A model generated the notes under the pieces. The model was not told the origin of the DNA and made no database searches. It saw only the letters and a program-made list of their open reading frames with translations. A stretch of 64,000 nt of DNA from Curvularia sp. ZM96 (taxonomy: Eukaryota > Ascomycota > Dothideomycetes > Pleosporales > Pleosporaceae): NCBI GenBank assembly GCA_022457065.1, contig JAJGBQ010000004.1, positions 2,666,001 through 2,730,000 of the forward strand, read 5' to 3'. Below, in pieces: positions 40,692-52,035 of the stretch. Positions within the stretch are counted from its first letter, which is position 1. The number at the start of each line of letters is the position of its first letter. Position numbers and translations under genes: made by a program.

Positions 40692-41771
40692 TCAAAAACT
40701 ATCCAAATGTACACCCACTCCCTTTTCTGCTGACAATTCTAGCAAAGCCTTTCCAATTGCGATATCCATGATTCCTACGCCCACGCTCTTGTATACCACG
40801 AAGCCTTCTGCCAGCCACTTTTTCACGTCATCAGATTTGCGTAGACCATCTGTCTTTCCTACCTCCAACATTTTTTCGGTTTCAATCCCCGCTTTGACTA
40901 GTTCTCCAGCTTCGTCCATGCAGCCTTTGATGCTATCAACAGTAATGCAACCGTTGTGAACCTGGGACGCAAATGGCCCAGAAGGGTCCGTGATTTGAGT
41001 AAGGAGGACTGGATCAATCTCCTGCATGTCGAGGCGATAGGAGCCAATAGCGGAGATGAACCGGGGTTTGCCTGTTTCTGAGGCGAGATACGAAGCAGGA
41101 AATAGAGGCGTAGTACTCGGGGTTGTACAAAACATGACATCCGCCTCCTTGACCAATCCCTCAAGCGCGTTCTCCTTGTCGTTGAAAACTTTGAGCTGGA
41201 TATGAGAATTGATTCCCGATTTCACAAGCGAATCAACCAACTGATGTGCTCTCGCCTGTGACCGGTTCACAATGGTAATGGTCCTGATGTCATTGGCTTT
41301 GAGCAGAATAGCCAGCCGAATATGCCACTCGGCCTGCTTGCCCGCCCCAAACACGACTATGTTTTCTGTCGACTTCCTGTACCGATACAACAACATGCTT
41401 CCCAATGCGGTCCGGAAGGCTGTCAGCTCGGCGGCGTTTAACACACCAACGGCTTGCCCTAACTCATCACAGATTGTGAGGACACTCTTCAACGCAGGCT
41501 GGGGCACCTGACCCGGAGGCGGAGCTTGAGACGGCGCGACCCCGACAATCTTGACGCCAATGGAAGAGGGTGTTGTGGCAGGCATGAATAGGCTAACCTG
41601 GCCATTAGGACGCGTGACATTGGCGCGGTGTGGCTGATAGGGCGATTCATTGTTGCACGAATACTGGACGAAGGCCTGGTTGAGGCTGGAAGTGAGCTTT
41701 TCCACGTCGGCCGAGCTAAGGTTGGACAGGAGGGACTTGATGTCCGTATCAGAGAGGACGGTAAATGCCAT
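40692..41771 (-). CDS. Ornithine cyclodeaminase / mu-crystallin family protein
   Basis: Intronless, 359 residues. The Rossmann motif VVFGAGKQAEWH (about residues 140-151) binds NAD(P). Also visible are GVKIVGVAP with the conserved Lys, ADVMFCTTPSTTPLF, and ISAIGSYRLDMQEID, all diagnostic of the family. Members deaminate ornithine to proline, reduce cyclic ketimines, or act as alanine or opine-type dehydrogenases, so the exact reaction cannot be read here. It lies 237 bp downstream of the FGAM synthase start on the same strand and divergent from a Zn2Cys6 regulator, with which it shares a 664-bp intergenic region. Confidence 0.88.
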   Translation of the reverse strand: MAFTVLSDTDIKSLLSNLSSADVEKLTSSLNQAFVQYSCNNESPYQPHRANVTRPNGQVSLFMPATTPSSIGVKIVGVAPSQAPPPGQVPQPALKSVLTICDELGQAVGVLNAAELTAFRTALGSMLLYRYRKSTENIVVFGAGKQAEWHIRLAILLKANDIRTITIVNRSQARAHQLVDSLVKSGINSHIQLKVFNDKENALEGLVKEADVMFCTTPSTTPLFPASYLASETGKPRFISAIGSYRLDMQEIDPVLLTQITDPSGPFASQVHNGCITVDSIKGCMDEAGELVKAGIETEKMLEVGKTDGLRKSDDVKKWLAEGFVVYKSVGVGIMDIAIGKALLELSAEKGVGVHLDSF

Positions 41772-42435
41772 GATATGTTATAGGTAAGGGTCTCTATTTT
41801 AGCCGGGTCGTGGTGTGGTTGAGTTCATGTATACGTGACACGGTGCCTTATCGACATTCTCTTTTGGTGGGTAGGATTCAGTCGTGCTTATCGGTGCTGG
41901 CTGTTGTCTGATATTGGTGGAGATGGAACGGGCGGGGACAAAGCGAATGCCTGCGTAACGGGTATTGTCGGTTGAGGGGTACATTTGCCCCATACCCCGC
42001 TGCTATCACAGCCAACGTACCAGTCCGTGGACATTGTGACGACGTCGAGAGCAGAGAAAGATTGTTACGCTTGTCCCAGCAGTTGTCGCGACGAACCGTG
42101 CCAGGAGAGCGCGTTCCATCCATGCTCAATCGATATTTACCTAGCACTGCCCAGTAACGCGCCACCGGACTTTGCTCCCAAACACGTCCCCGACACCACC
42201 ATGGCACGTCCTGTCCGCGTGTCGCGAATCGTATCGAATGCCCATGCGTTCGCGCCGATTCATGGCTGCTGTCTGCGTGGAGATACCCGTGCCGGAGATA
42301 AACAGATACGGTCTAGCAGGACGGAGGGGTTGCCTAATGCTCAACACCACCGCTCCCCTGCTCAGCTTTCGATGAACCATCCATCTCCACCTCCGTCTTG
42401 GCAGGAAGCTTGCTTCTTGCTCCCCGTCACCCGCC
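41772..42435. other. Divergent promoter region, cyclodeaminase-like / Zn2Cys6 regulator
   Basis: Both genes start from this 664-bp stretch. No open frame of significance. A shared control region is plausible by position. Confidence 0.5.
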
Positions 42436-44817
42436 ATGTCTACACCTGAGCTTGGTGTTGGTGCTCCACTCCCATCAGCCGTCGCCGCCGCCACAGCCAA
42501 GCCACAGCGAGTTCTCTCATGCATCCTGTGCGCACAGAGAAAAGTCAAATGTGATCGCAAGTCGCCATGCTCCAATTGCACAAAAGTTGGTGCGCAATGT
42601 ATATCTGCCGCAACGATTCCTCGTCAAAGACGCCGCAGGTTCCCTGAGCGAGAGTTGCTGGACCGTCTTCGCCATTACGAGCATCTCTTGAGGGAGAACA
42701 ACATTCCATTTGAACCTCTGCATACCTCTCAATCGAGTCCGTATTTGAAAACACATGTCATGGGCGATGAGCATGCAGGATTTGATCGAGACAAGGAAAC
42801 GGCTCAGCATACGGCCGAACAGTCCCGTCCAGCTCTGACGAGCACTGAGTCCACTCAAGCCAAGTATGCGGCTTTGCCCAAGCTCGAACCACAATAGTGC
42901 TGACCCTTGCAGGAGCTTCTGGAGTGCTATGGTGCGCAAGGTGAGCATGCAGATCTGTGTGCAGTCATGTTGCTGATGCGTGCACAAAGTTGCAGTTTCC
43001 ATACGAAGGCGACAGCCCACCAGATGACGACTCTGATGAAGCAGAATTTCCAGACCATACCCTGGACCTACGACAAGTTGTCAGTGCATGGGACCAGTTC
43101 TTCAACGGACGTTTTCGTAACGAACACCTCCTGTTCTGTTCGCGTACTTCTGGAGTCGAGTTGTCAGCTCTCCATCCGCCTCAGGCCCAGATCTTCAAGC
43201 TCTGGCAGCTTTACCTCGAAAACGTAGATCCTCTCTTGAAGCTTACACACACGCCTACTCTTCAGCCTCGCATCATTGATGCTGCTAGCGATGTGACTAA
43301 AATTGAACCCAACCTAGAAGCTCTCATGTTCTCGATATACAGCATGGCTATTATCAGTCTCGAGGAAGACCAATGTCAGGCCATGTTTGGTACACCAAGA
43401 AGTGATATTCTCAGGGGCTATCAGCTAGGTGCTCGGGAAGCACTGCTCAATTGTGCATTCTTGAGGTCCAGCAACCGCGAGTGCTTGACTGCCCTACACC
43501 TCTATTTGGTAAGTCAGGACACAAGCAGAATGCCTTCTAATCGTCTAACCAGTCTAGTTCACACTCAAGCCTGAGGTGGACCCACGTTCCCTATCGTCTA
43601 TGCTAGGCATTGCGATTCGTGTTGCTCAGCGCATGGGCATCGATACCGAAGCTATCAATGCTGGACACTCTGTTCTCGAGGCCGAATTGGTATGTGAAGT
43701 CGCATTCCTATCTGTTGTTGCTGACCTTTTGTAGCGGCGTCGGTTGTGGTGGTCACTTGTTCTCTTTGATAGTCGCATTGCCGAAATGACAGACTTGAAA
43801 ATGGCTACGCTGATACCCACGTGGGACTGCCACCCTCCCCACAACGTAAACGACTTCAGCTTCCGCAACGAAATGAAGACTCCACCTGCTGAGTCTGGCA
43901 ATATATCTGAAGCGTTGTTCGCCGTGGTGCGCAGCAAGCTTGGCGACTTCATCCGGCGAAATCCCTCTCATTTGGAGTTCATCAACCCCATCATGAAGAA
44001 AATTGTAGAGAAGCCTCCCTCTGGTTCCTTGCCAGAATTGGACCAGATCGCAGCTTTCGAATCCTATCTGGAGAGCAAGTATCTCTCGCAATGTGATGTC
44101 CAGAATCCACTGCACTTTATCACAATCTGGTGGACGCGTGTCTTCTTTGCAAAAACACGGTTCGCACACTACTTGGCGAAGGGGTCGCCAAAGCCCGAAA
44201 ATGAGACCGAGGAGGAGCGTGACGCCAGTCTTGCACATGCTCGTACCATTCTGGAGTGCGATACGATGTTGATGAGCTCATCTCTGATCAAAGCTTTCCG
44301 ATGGATCCTCTACCTACACTTCCCCTTCCCCGCCTACATCCACTTAATCCACGACTTGAAACGACGGCCATTATCAGGTCATGCGGAGTTGTTCTGGAAA
44401 GTAATGAGCGACAACTGTACTGCTCGTTTTCACGGCTCCCCTGGCAAGGGCAATCCTGTCGAAGCAAATGCTAGGAATCCTTTTTTCGTACTTTTCTCTG
44501 GACTCGTAATGCAAGCGTGGGATGCACGCAAAGCAGTATCTGACGTTGAACCTGAACCGCCATTGCTTGTTACATATGTTACGCAAAGACTGGCGCGCAT
44601 GAGTGAAAAAGAGACAGAAGTATGTGGTGAGACTGCTGAATCTTACGGCAATATTCCACTAGCATCCGGACCTACACAACCAAGTGACATCGGTTCACTC
44701 TACAGTTTATCGGAAACATTTCCCATGGGAACTGCGCAAGCTCCGGTAAATTTCATTGGTATGCAGTGGCCTTGGTTAGCACCGAGCTGGAGCACAATGC
44801 CTGACCAGAATTGGTGA
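42436..44817 (+). CDS. Zn2Cys6 transcription factor, Fungal_trans type
   Basis: Five exons: 42436-42863, 42913-42940, 42996-43508, 43558-43689 and 43735-44817, giving 727 residues. The N-terminal zinc cluster CILCAQRKVKCDRKSPC then SNCTKVGAQC has canonical spacing and a basic RKVK core. It is followed by a basic linker RQRRRR and a short coiled coil (ERELLDRLRHYEHLLREN), the usual dimer element. The middle homology region (PF04082) covers about residues 220-480, including LEALMFSIYSMAII, GIAIRVAQRMGID and RRRLWWSLVLFDSRIAEM. The second exon is only 28 bases but restores KSFWSAMVRK, typical at this place. The acceptor of exon three could be six bases earlier, adding two residues. The adjacent divergent cyclodeaminase-like gene is a possible target. 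Confidence 0.9.
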
Positions 44818-46148
44818 GATCGAACAACTTAAAGACCCAAGTTTGTTGTAGCAAGACTATATATACGATCAAACTCTACTCATATGTACTTTGTTGGGGC
44901 TTGCCAAGCAGCCTGCTGAGAAGAGCAGAGTTCGGCCAGACTGCGGCGAGTTTGAGATGTCACTACTTCCAGATTTCTTGGCTTTGAACGACGCTTATTA
45001 GTGCTAGGGATGGCGTACCAGTACCATGGTAGCTTTGCAGTCAATCTGTCCCCGTGAGGGTGTACATAGTTTTCCAGCCACCAGGTCGATCGATCCGCGC
45101 TATCAATCAGCTGAGCAACGTATGTTGATCTGGACAGCTGTACTGGTATTCAATTGATATTTCCAAGAGGCTAGACACGGCCAGGTCGGCTCGTCGTCTG
45201 TTATAACCGATCTCGGAAGCCGAAGCCGGGCCTCTTATCTGTTCTTCCGCCATTGTTTGGTTACGGTAAACTTCAGTGGTACAAACAGCGTCAGTCACAG
45301 CAAACTCGGGTCTTGCATGACGAGATATAGGTTCAGCTACGCAGCTATACTCCATTACGTTCGCCGAATATTCTCCCCGCGGCAAGGACAGGGGCAATAT
45401 TTCCCTGGTGGGTATTTGGCTGAAGGATCTGTTTGGAGGTATTGTCTCCCTGATAGACGCAGGGATACAGTGGAAAGGACGTCTTGGCGTTTCAAGCAAC
45501 TCGGCAGAGAACCAAAGCAAAGAGTTTGCGGGCGCCTAGCAGCATCGCGACAACGGGGTGAACATTTTGAACATTCTACGGCAGCTGCAGTCAAGGTAAT
45601 AATGTGTCAATACCGTTTTGCCTGATGCACTTCCCCAGACTTTGGAGCACCGGTGGCACCCAATCGGAAACGGCTGTCGGCATTGCTCCGGTGCGTCAGC
45701 CATCCCTCTCCTACAAGTCAGATATGACCGTTAAGATTCTTGAGGCGCAGCACCCGGCATGACTCTAGGGAGGTCGATGTTACCGACAATAGTATCGCCG
45801 CTAGCCTGCTTAGGATTTTCGGCCCGCTACCGTCGACAGCAAACCCCTGATAGGTTACTCCAAAGTATCTTAGCGCTATCGAAGAGGGCAAAATAACGGT
45901 ATGGGTGTGGTTGTCTGCAGGGACTCTACTCAGGCACAATGCCCTACTCGGTGTCTGCTTATCCCATTTTGATTCTAGGGCAGCAACCCTTTCGCTCCGT
46001 ATCTCACCACTACCCACTTTTATGATCCCGCGTGGGCGGCAGCGTTCAAGTATTGAATCGGTAGTTGAAAGTCGGTGCGAGTATATAGCATGTCGGTTCC
46101 CAGTCCCTGCAAACTCTCTAGGCGCTGCACTTTGTATTGACATCCAGG
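44818..46148. other. Intergenic upstream of the copper radical oxidase gene
   Basis: A 1.3-kb stretch with only short, unrelated open frames on both strands. I see no RNA gene. It may hold a long regulated promoter for the secreted oxidase. Confidence 0.45.
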
Positions 46149-48412
46149 ATGCAGGCCCAAACTCTTCTCGCAGTGCTTTCTGCAGCCGTTCTTTTCCAAT
46201 CTACCGTAGCCCTTAATGCTTGCCCCAACGCCGACACAGTCTTTACCGGTACTCAGGGCATCCGGTATCGAGTATGCCCAGGAACCGACCTTACCGGACC
46301 TACGGCATCGTTAATACCTAGAGTCGCCTCTGTTGCAGAATGTGCAAAGCTCTGTGACAAGGACATGAGCTGCTTCAAAGCCGTTTACGATACCCGAACA
46401 AAGGACTGCCACTTCAAGGAAATCGCAGGCCTTCAATGGGTTGCCAATGATCGCTTCCAAGTAGTTCAGGCTGAGCAAATCAACATTGCTCGCTGTCCTG
46501 CTAATGAATGGACCTATGGCAGGAACAAGGTAAGTCCAGATGCCACATTTTGACAGGGTATCACATGCCAACATGAATTTCAGAAACGATACACTGTCTG
46601 CCCAGGTACCGACATCCGCGGACCTAGTGAGAAGGTATTCCAAGGCGTTCCAGACTTTGACCGATGTGCATACCTGTGCGCCAATTGGGCGACATGCAAA
46701 GCAGCAGTCTTTGATTCAGCAGGAAACGCTTGCCACATCAAAGCTGATGCGCGCTCCAACACGTTGATCTGGTCCACTGACAAGCGCTACGATGTGATGC
46801 GCCTCATCGAACCGGCTGTCCCTGCACAGAATGGCGAGTGGTCGGACCTCATCCGTTTTCCAGTCATTCCTGTCGCTGCATACGTTGTTCCCGAGTACCC
46901 AGTCTCGCAGCGACTGCTTGTGTTCTCCAGTTGGGGCGCTGATGCCTTTGGTGGCCCTGGTGGACGCACACAGTTTGCAGACTACAACTTCCAGACGTAG
47001 GTTTTGTTCGCGCACGATGCTACTAGGTATGCTGACATTCTGCGTAGTGGTGCTGTTTCAGCTCGCACTGTGAGCAACACTCAACATGACATGTTCTGCC
47101 CCGCAATGAGCAGCCTTCAAGACGGACGACTCCTGATCCAGGGAGGCTCTGATGCAAACGCCGTCAGTGCCTACAACCCGGCCTCGAACACTTTTACCCG
47201 TACACCCGACATGTATGTTACTACGAAATACAGTTGGAAACGTGTGCTGACTCGCATAGGAAAATGGCTCGTGGATACCAGTCTTCTTGTACTACTTCCG
47301 ACAACCGCGTCTTCACCATTGGCGGTGCATACTCTGGTCCCCGCATGGGCAAGGACGGTGAGGTTTACGACCCTGCTACCAACACCTGGACTGCTCTGCC
47401 AAACGCGAAGATCGGCCCCATGCTTACCAGGGACCACGAGGGCATCTGGCGTGAGGACAACCACGCATGGCTCTTTGGCTGGAAGAACAAGTCTGTATTC
47501 CAAGCTGGACCCAGCAGGGCTATGAACTGGTACGGAACGACAGGCAAGGGCTCTCAAGTGGCTGCTGGTATCCGAGACCCCATTGATGACGCCATGTGCG
47601 GTATCTTTGTCATGTATGACGCGACTGCTGGAAAGATCTTCAGTGCTGGCGGTTCTTCTGACTACACTGACTCTGACGCCAACGCCCGCGCTCACATCAC
47701 GACCATCAATGAGCCCAACACTCCCGCAAAGGTTGAGCGCGTCGCTGACATGACCTACCCCCGTGGTTTCGCCAACGCCGTTGTTCTGCCTGATGGTTGC
47801 ATCATCGTCAGCGGTGGTCAGCGTCGTTCCAAGGTGTTCACCGATGATGACGGCGCCCTGTACCCTGAAGTCTTCAACCCTTACACCAAGACTTGGCGAG
47901 TACTGGCACCCCAGGCCGTCCCACGCAACTACCACTCTGTCAGCATCCTGCTTGCCGACGGTCGCGTCTTCAGCGGCGGCGGTGGTCTCTGCTACGTCGC
48001 CCAGGGCGTCGGCCGCAGCTCCGCCAACTGCAACAAGCTCGTCGACCACGCGGATGGCCAAATCTTTTCTCCACCGTACCTTTTCAACCAAGATGGTACC
48101 CTGGCTACCCGACCTACCATCACCTCTCTCAGCGCCCAGCGCGTCAAGGTCGGCGGCACCCTCACCGTGACTGTTGGCGCCGGCTTTCCCAACGCCAGCC
48201 TCGTCCTCGTCCGCATCGGCAGCGTCACTCACTCCGTCAACACCGACCAACGCCGCGTCCCCCTAACCAACGTCAAGACCAACGGAAACAGCCTCACTGC
48301 CACGCTCCCCAACGACAGCGGTATCCTGATCCCCGGTGCTTACTACCTCTTCGTTCTGTCCAAGGACGGCGTCCCCAGCATCGCGCAAACCGTGCAGGTC
48401 GTCCTGCCTTAA
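46149..48412 (+). CDS. Secreted galactose-oxidase-type copper radical oxidase with PAN/Apple domains (AA5)
   Basis: Oxidises a primary alcohol to an aldehyde with O2, giving H2O2. Exons 46149-46529, 46584-46996, 47048-47212 and 47260-48412 encode 703 residues. The signal peptide MQAQTLLAVLSAAVLFQSTVA is followed by two similar Cys-rich modules (about residues 28-115 and 128-205), each opening with CPGTD and containing C-x3-C...C-H-(F/I)-K; they look like PAN/Apple domains. The catalytic Kelch domain keeps all copper and radical residues of galactose oxidase: Cys282 and Tyr326 (cross-link pair, DMFCP and RGYQSS), Tyr544-His545 (RNYHS) and His644 (VTHSVNTDQRR). The residue stacking on the cross-link (Trp290 in galactose oxidase) is Tyr344 here (GGAYSG). 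The carbohydrate-binding module of classical galactose oxidase is absent. Confidence 0.92.
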
Positions 48413-49519
48413 ACGCCCTCATTGTCTCGGAACCATGCACTTCTCAACGTCTTTGTACGCTCGCTCATGCTTCACTCTCATTAAGAAAGAAAGAAAAACG
48501 GATGAAAGAAACCTGTCTCGCCGCACGCACGCACGCACGCAACAAACACACCCTGGATGTCAAACCAAAAAGACGCTCGTTATGCACACTTTCTCCTTCG
48601 CCCTGCCGCCTGAAATAATCACACTTTTTTACTTCGAAACTTATCGAAAAGGAAATCATAAACTCGCCATTTCCAAAAGCGCCCTCTTACTCATCTTACC
48701 TACAAGTCTCTCGTTTTTTGGTGCGGAAAGAAATGGCTGGGTTAATCTAGTATATAATATTAATTATAAAACGTATCAAAAAAAACAGCAACATATTCAT
48801 ATCAATATTGAATGAATACTTTTGACCTACAAGACTATTTCGGATTGTGTGCGTGTACTAGTGATAGATGGGATTGCATGTCGTGAAACCTTTTCTTTCC
48901 TGTTCTTATGCGAGGAGCAGGGGGATAGGGATAGATTAGTTTGGCGTAACACTTGCTTTGAACCCTACGTGGTACAAATTTTACCAAGGAGAAAGTGTGG
49001 CGGAGAGAGATGTCGTGTAACGTGCGAACGACATAGCAACACTTTGCTTCACGGATGGATAGATATAGTAAAGAGTGGATAAGTGACAAGTCATACAATA
49101 AATCTTTTGTTTTCCAAACAGGATAGAATCCCTAAACGCCCTATCTGGGGCTGGAAAAGAGAGACAGAAACGAAGAAAAAGAAGAAAAGACAGGATATAT
49201 ATATATCAACAATCGAAGGGTTAAAAAGAAAGAAAGAAAGGATTTCCTGCTTTCCTGCCCATATCTCAAGGCCAGGAATCTCCCGCAATGCCGCCTTCAA
49301 AACAAGAAAGTAGTCTGAACGGCCTTTTCTTTCCTTTTTCTGTGTTGCAAAACCTGTGTTGCAAAACACTTTTGCACAAAACAGCAACACATAGCACGGC
49401 CAAAAGAAGGAATCGAAGTGAAGAAAGAAAAGAAGAAAGAAAAATACTAAACTATATTCCCAAAACCCGCTTATGAAAAAACAACAACAAACAAAGCCCT
49501 TTCCCCCTTGCTCAAGGCT
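48413..49519. other. Convergent intergenic region with simple repeats
   Basis: It lies between two convergent genes. It contains a GCAC tetranucleotide run, a short AT run (about 49196-49207) and purine-rich GAAA tracts (about 49160-49190 and 49415-49445). No coding sequence supported. Confidence 0.5.
48523..48540 (+). repeat. GCAC tetranucleotide microsatellite
   Basis: Four and a half copies of GCAC in the 3' region of the oxidase gene. Confidence 0.7.
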
Positions 49520-52035
49520 CTAAGGCTTAGGCTCATGCTTCGCCATCCGCTTAACCGGATGCAACAATATACCCGGCATACACATCCTCTTCTGCTCCAC
49601 GGCACCATCCCACCCAGGCCCACCATCAATCCTCTCCTCCTCGCCCCAATTCTGCTTCACAATGGGCCAGTTCAACCACCTGCGGTATAGATTGCGTGGA
49701 AACCGGCTAGCATAGTACCAGCTCCAGCCCGAGAAGTTGAATTCGCGGTCGTGGTTGTAAGGGGAATCTGCTTCTTCTGTCCAGGCGCCCTGGCGGGACT
49801 CGAGGGCCTCGCCTGTATCCGGGTCGACGGACGAGGCCGTGTCGAAGATGGCGGCTGTGTAGCCAGCGGGCCAGTGGCGGTCGGTGAAGATGGGGTGCGG
49901 GGCGTAGACAGCTTTGAGGCCGTGTTGCAGGGCGACGGTCGACGGCCACATTTCGGCTTGCATGCTGCGGCCCACGAGGTTTTCTTCGTGCATGGCTTGT
50001 AGCATCTTTTTGCTGAAGCGCACGACCGTGTTGATGAAGGTGCGGCGGTCGATTTGTTCAAAGTCTGGGTGCGTGAACCAATCTGCCTGGCCGTCTTGCG
50101 GAGTGAAGATGGGTCGGATGTTGGGGAGGTAGTTCCAGATCTTGTCCTTGTAGGACCATGTGGTGTTGCGGGGATCCCACATAGGGAGCAGAGTGATGAA
50201 ATCCGCGGGTTCGGCAACGCCCCATTGAAAATCATCTTCTTCCATTGTTGTGGGTGGTGTGGGCCCAAGTGGTTTTTGTGGAGGATCGGCGCGTGCCCAG
50301 GGTCGGGGTCCCCATACTGGAGGTGGAATGAGCGAATTTGCGGAGGCATTCAGAACATCCTTGTGCGTGTTCTCAACAAATGACTGGTAATCTCCATGAA
50401 TGCTGGGGAGATAGTATCGCTTGTTGCGCTCCCAGAGAAGCTTCCTGGGCTGCTTATCGGCAAACTCGCTGATCTTCTCGAAAAAGTGGTAGTGGTGACC
50501 CGTGTATCTGGCGTCCGTCTCCCAGTTCCAGATGTAATCGAATTCAGGATGGGTGAGACTGAACCACTGCAGACACATAAACTGTTGCCAGTAGACTTGC
50601 CAATCCATGACCTTGGGATACCACTTTGGGAAAATTGACTCCGACCAGAGTACGGCAATGTCTTGAAGCTCCTCAGGGACGTTCTCTCGAAGGACGCGAT
50701 CGTATAATTCCTGATCGTCAAAGATGGCAAGGTTTCGGTCCTTGACGTGGACGTAGAGGTAGACTTGGTACTCTCCACCAGACTGGAGTGACAGCTCGGA
50801 CACCATGGCGCGAATCGCAGTAATGTCGTTCTCCTCGTACTTGTAACCAGTCCAGGCGCGAATGAGGACTGCAGTGCGGTGGTGGTACTTCTTCTCCGGC
50901 TCATCCCTAACCTCGAGATTGCTCCTGCTGGTGTCTGTTGGGATAGCAAAAGCCGAAGAAGCGGCCGCGGGTTCAGGCAACACGGTGCTGGGTATCTTGA
51001 CGAACTTGGATCTTGCCTCGGGCCGGTATCGCTCCTTGTTGCGCTCGAGACAGTCTGCCTGTAGCTCGCCCCAATTGACCTCGGACCATTCCGGTACCAG
51101 CTGGGGCGCTTTCCAGTCCTTGACCACCTCTGGGAATTCGTCGTCCCCATATCCATACGGGCCGTATCGCGAGTAGCGGTCGAAACAAACATCCTCGTCT
51201 AGACCAATGACATCGTAGCCGCCCGCATATACTGGAGGAAATCCCTCGGGGAGTCCGCGGTACACTTGAACCTCGTCGTCGGTGCTAATGTTCAGCGGAA
51301 TACCTCGAGGACCTATGCAAGCCACGTGCTCGCCATGCCACTTCTTCTTCCACTCAGGCGTATTGTACTTGGGGAATGGCTTGTAGGCTATTGGATCAGC
51401 TGCGGCTGTTTCATTGAGCTTGTCATGCCCAGCTTGATAGATGCGGTCGTCCCTAGTAAATCATCATTAGCCAGTACACAAGACATGAAAGAATGCTTCT
51501 CTTACATATCAAACTGCTCCCAGCGGTTGGGATCGTACGCCTTGTTGACATAGTCCTGGAATGGCGGCCAGTGTCCGTCCCAGCTTGGTCGCGGCCATTT
51601 CAGCATTTTCTTGAGGTACTCCTTCATATTGGTCGGCTGTGGGGTAGGAGGGATGAAGGAACCAGTTCTCGATGGCGCAGTCACCCATGGCGGAAGAGCC
51701 TTTGTGGGCTTCGACTCGGGCGTAGGCTTGTGTGAAACCTGCATAGGAGGAGGAGGAACGACCTTTGCCGCGCTAGTTGCCTGCTGCGATTGCACGGGGG
51801 TCGGGTTTGCACCAGGCTTGGGGAGGGCGTGTTGCCATGCATCTTCCAGATGGGACGGCGACTCGTGGGACTCGTGTAGTAGTTCTTGTTCTGCTGGCTG
51901 TCTGCCCAAGTTGTACATGGGTATTCTTTCATAGACCTTTTCCTGCGCCCATGGGCTCTGCCGGAGGACAACGCATATGAAAAGCAGGGTTACAAAGCAA
52001 AATATGGCAAATCTTCGAGGAGATCGGAAAAACAT
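49520..52035 (-). CDS. DUF3405 type II membrane protein (putative Golgi glycosyltransferase-like)
   Basis: Exons 52035-51506 and 51452-49520 on the minus strand encode 820 residues. The N-terminus MFFRSPRR then FAIFCFVTLLFICVVL is a short cytoplasmic tail plus a single signal anchor. A Pro-rich stem runs to about residue 140. The large C-terminal part matches the DUF3405 family of fungi, including TAVLIRAWTGYKYEENDI, DYIWNWETDARYTGHHYHF and PAGYTAAIFDTAS. The D-x-D within WETDARY is glycosyltransferase-like, but activity is unproven for the family. Type II topology suggests the Golgi lumen. The intron splits a Met codon and restores FDMDDRIYQAG. Function should be called unknown. Confidence 0.82.

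Noticed and set aside
47171..48250. 359-codon minus-strand frame
   Set aside because: Antisense to the copper radical oxidase, whose catalytic residues fix the coding strand.
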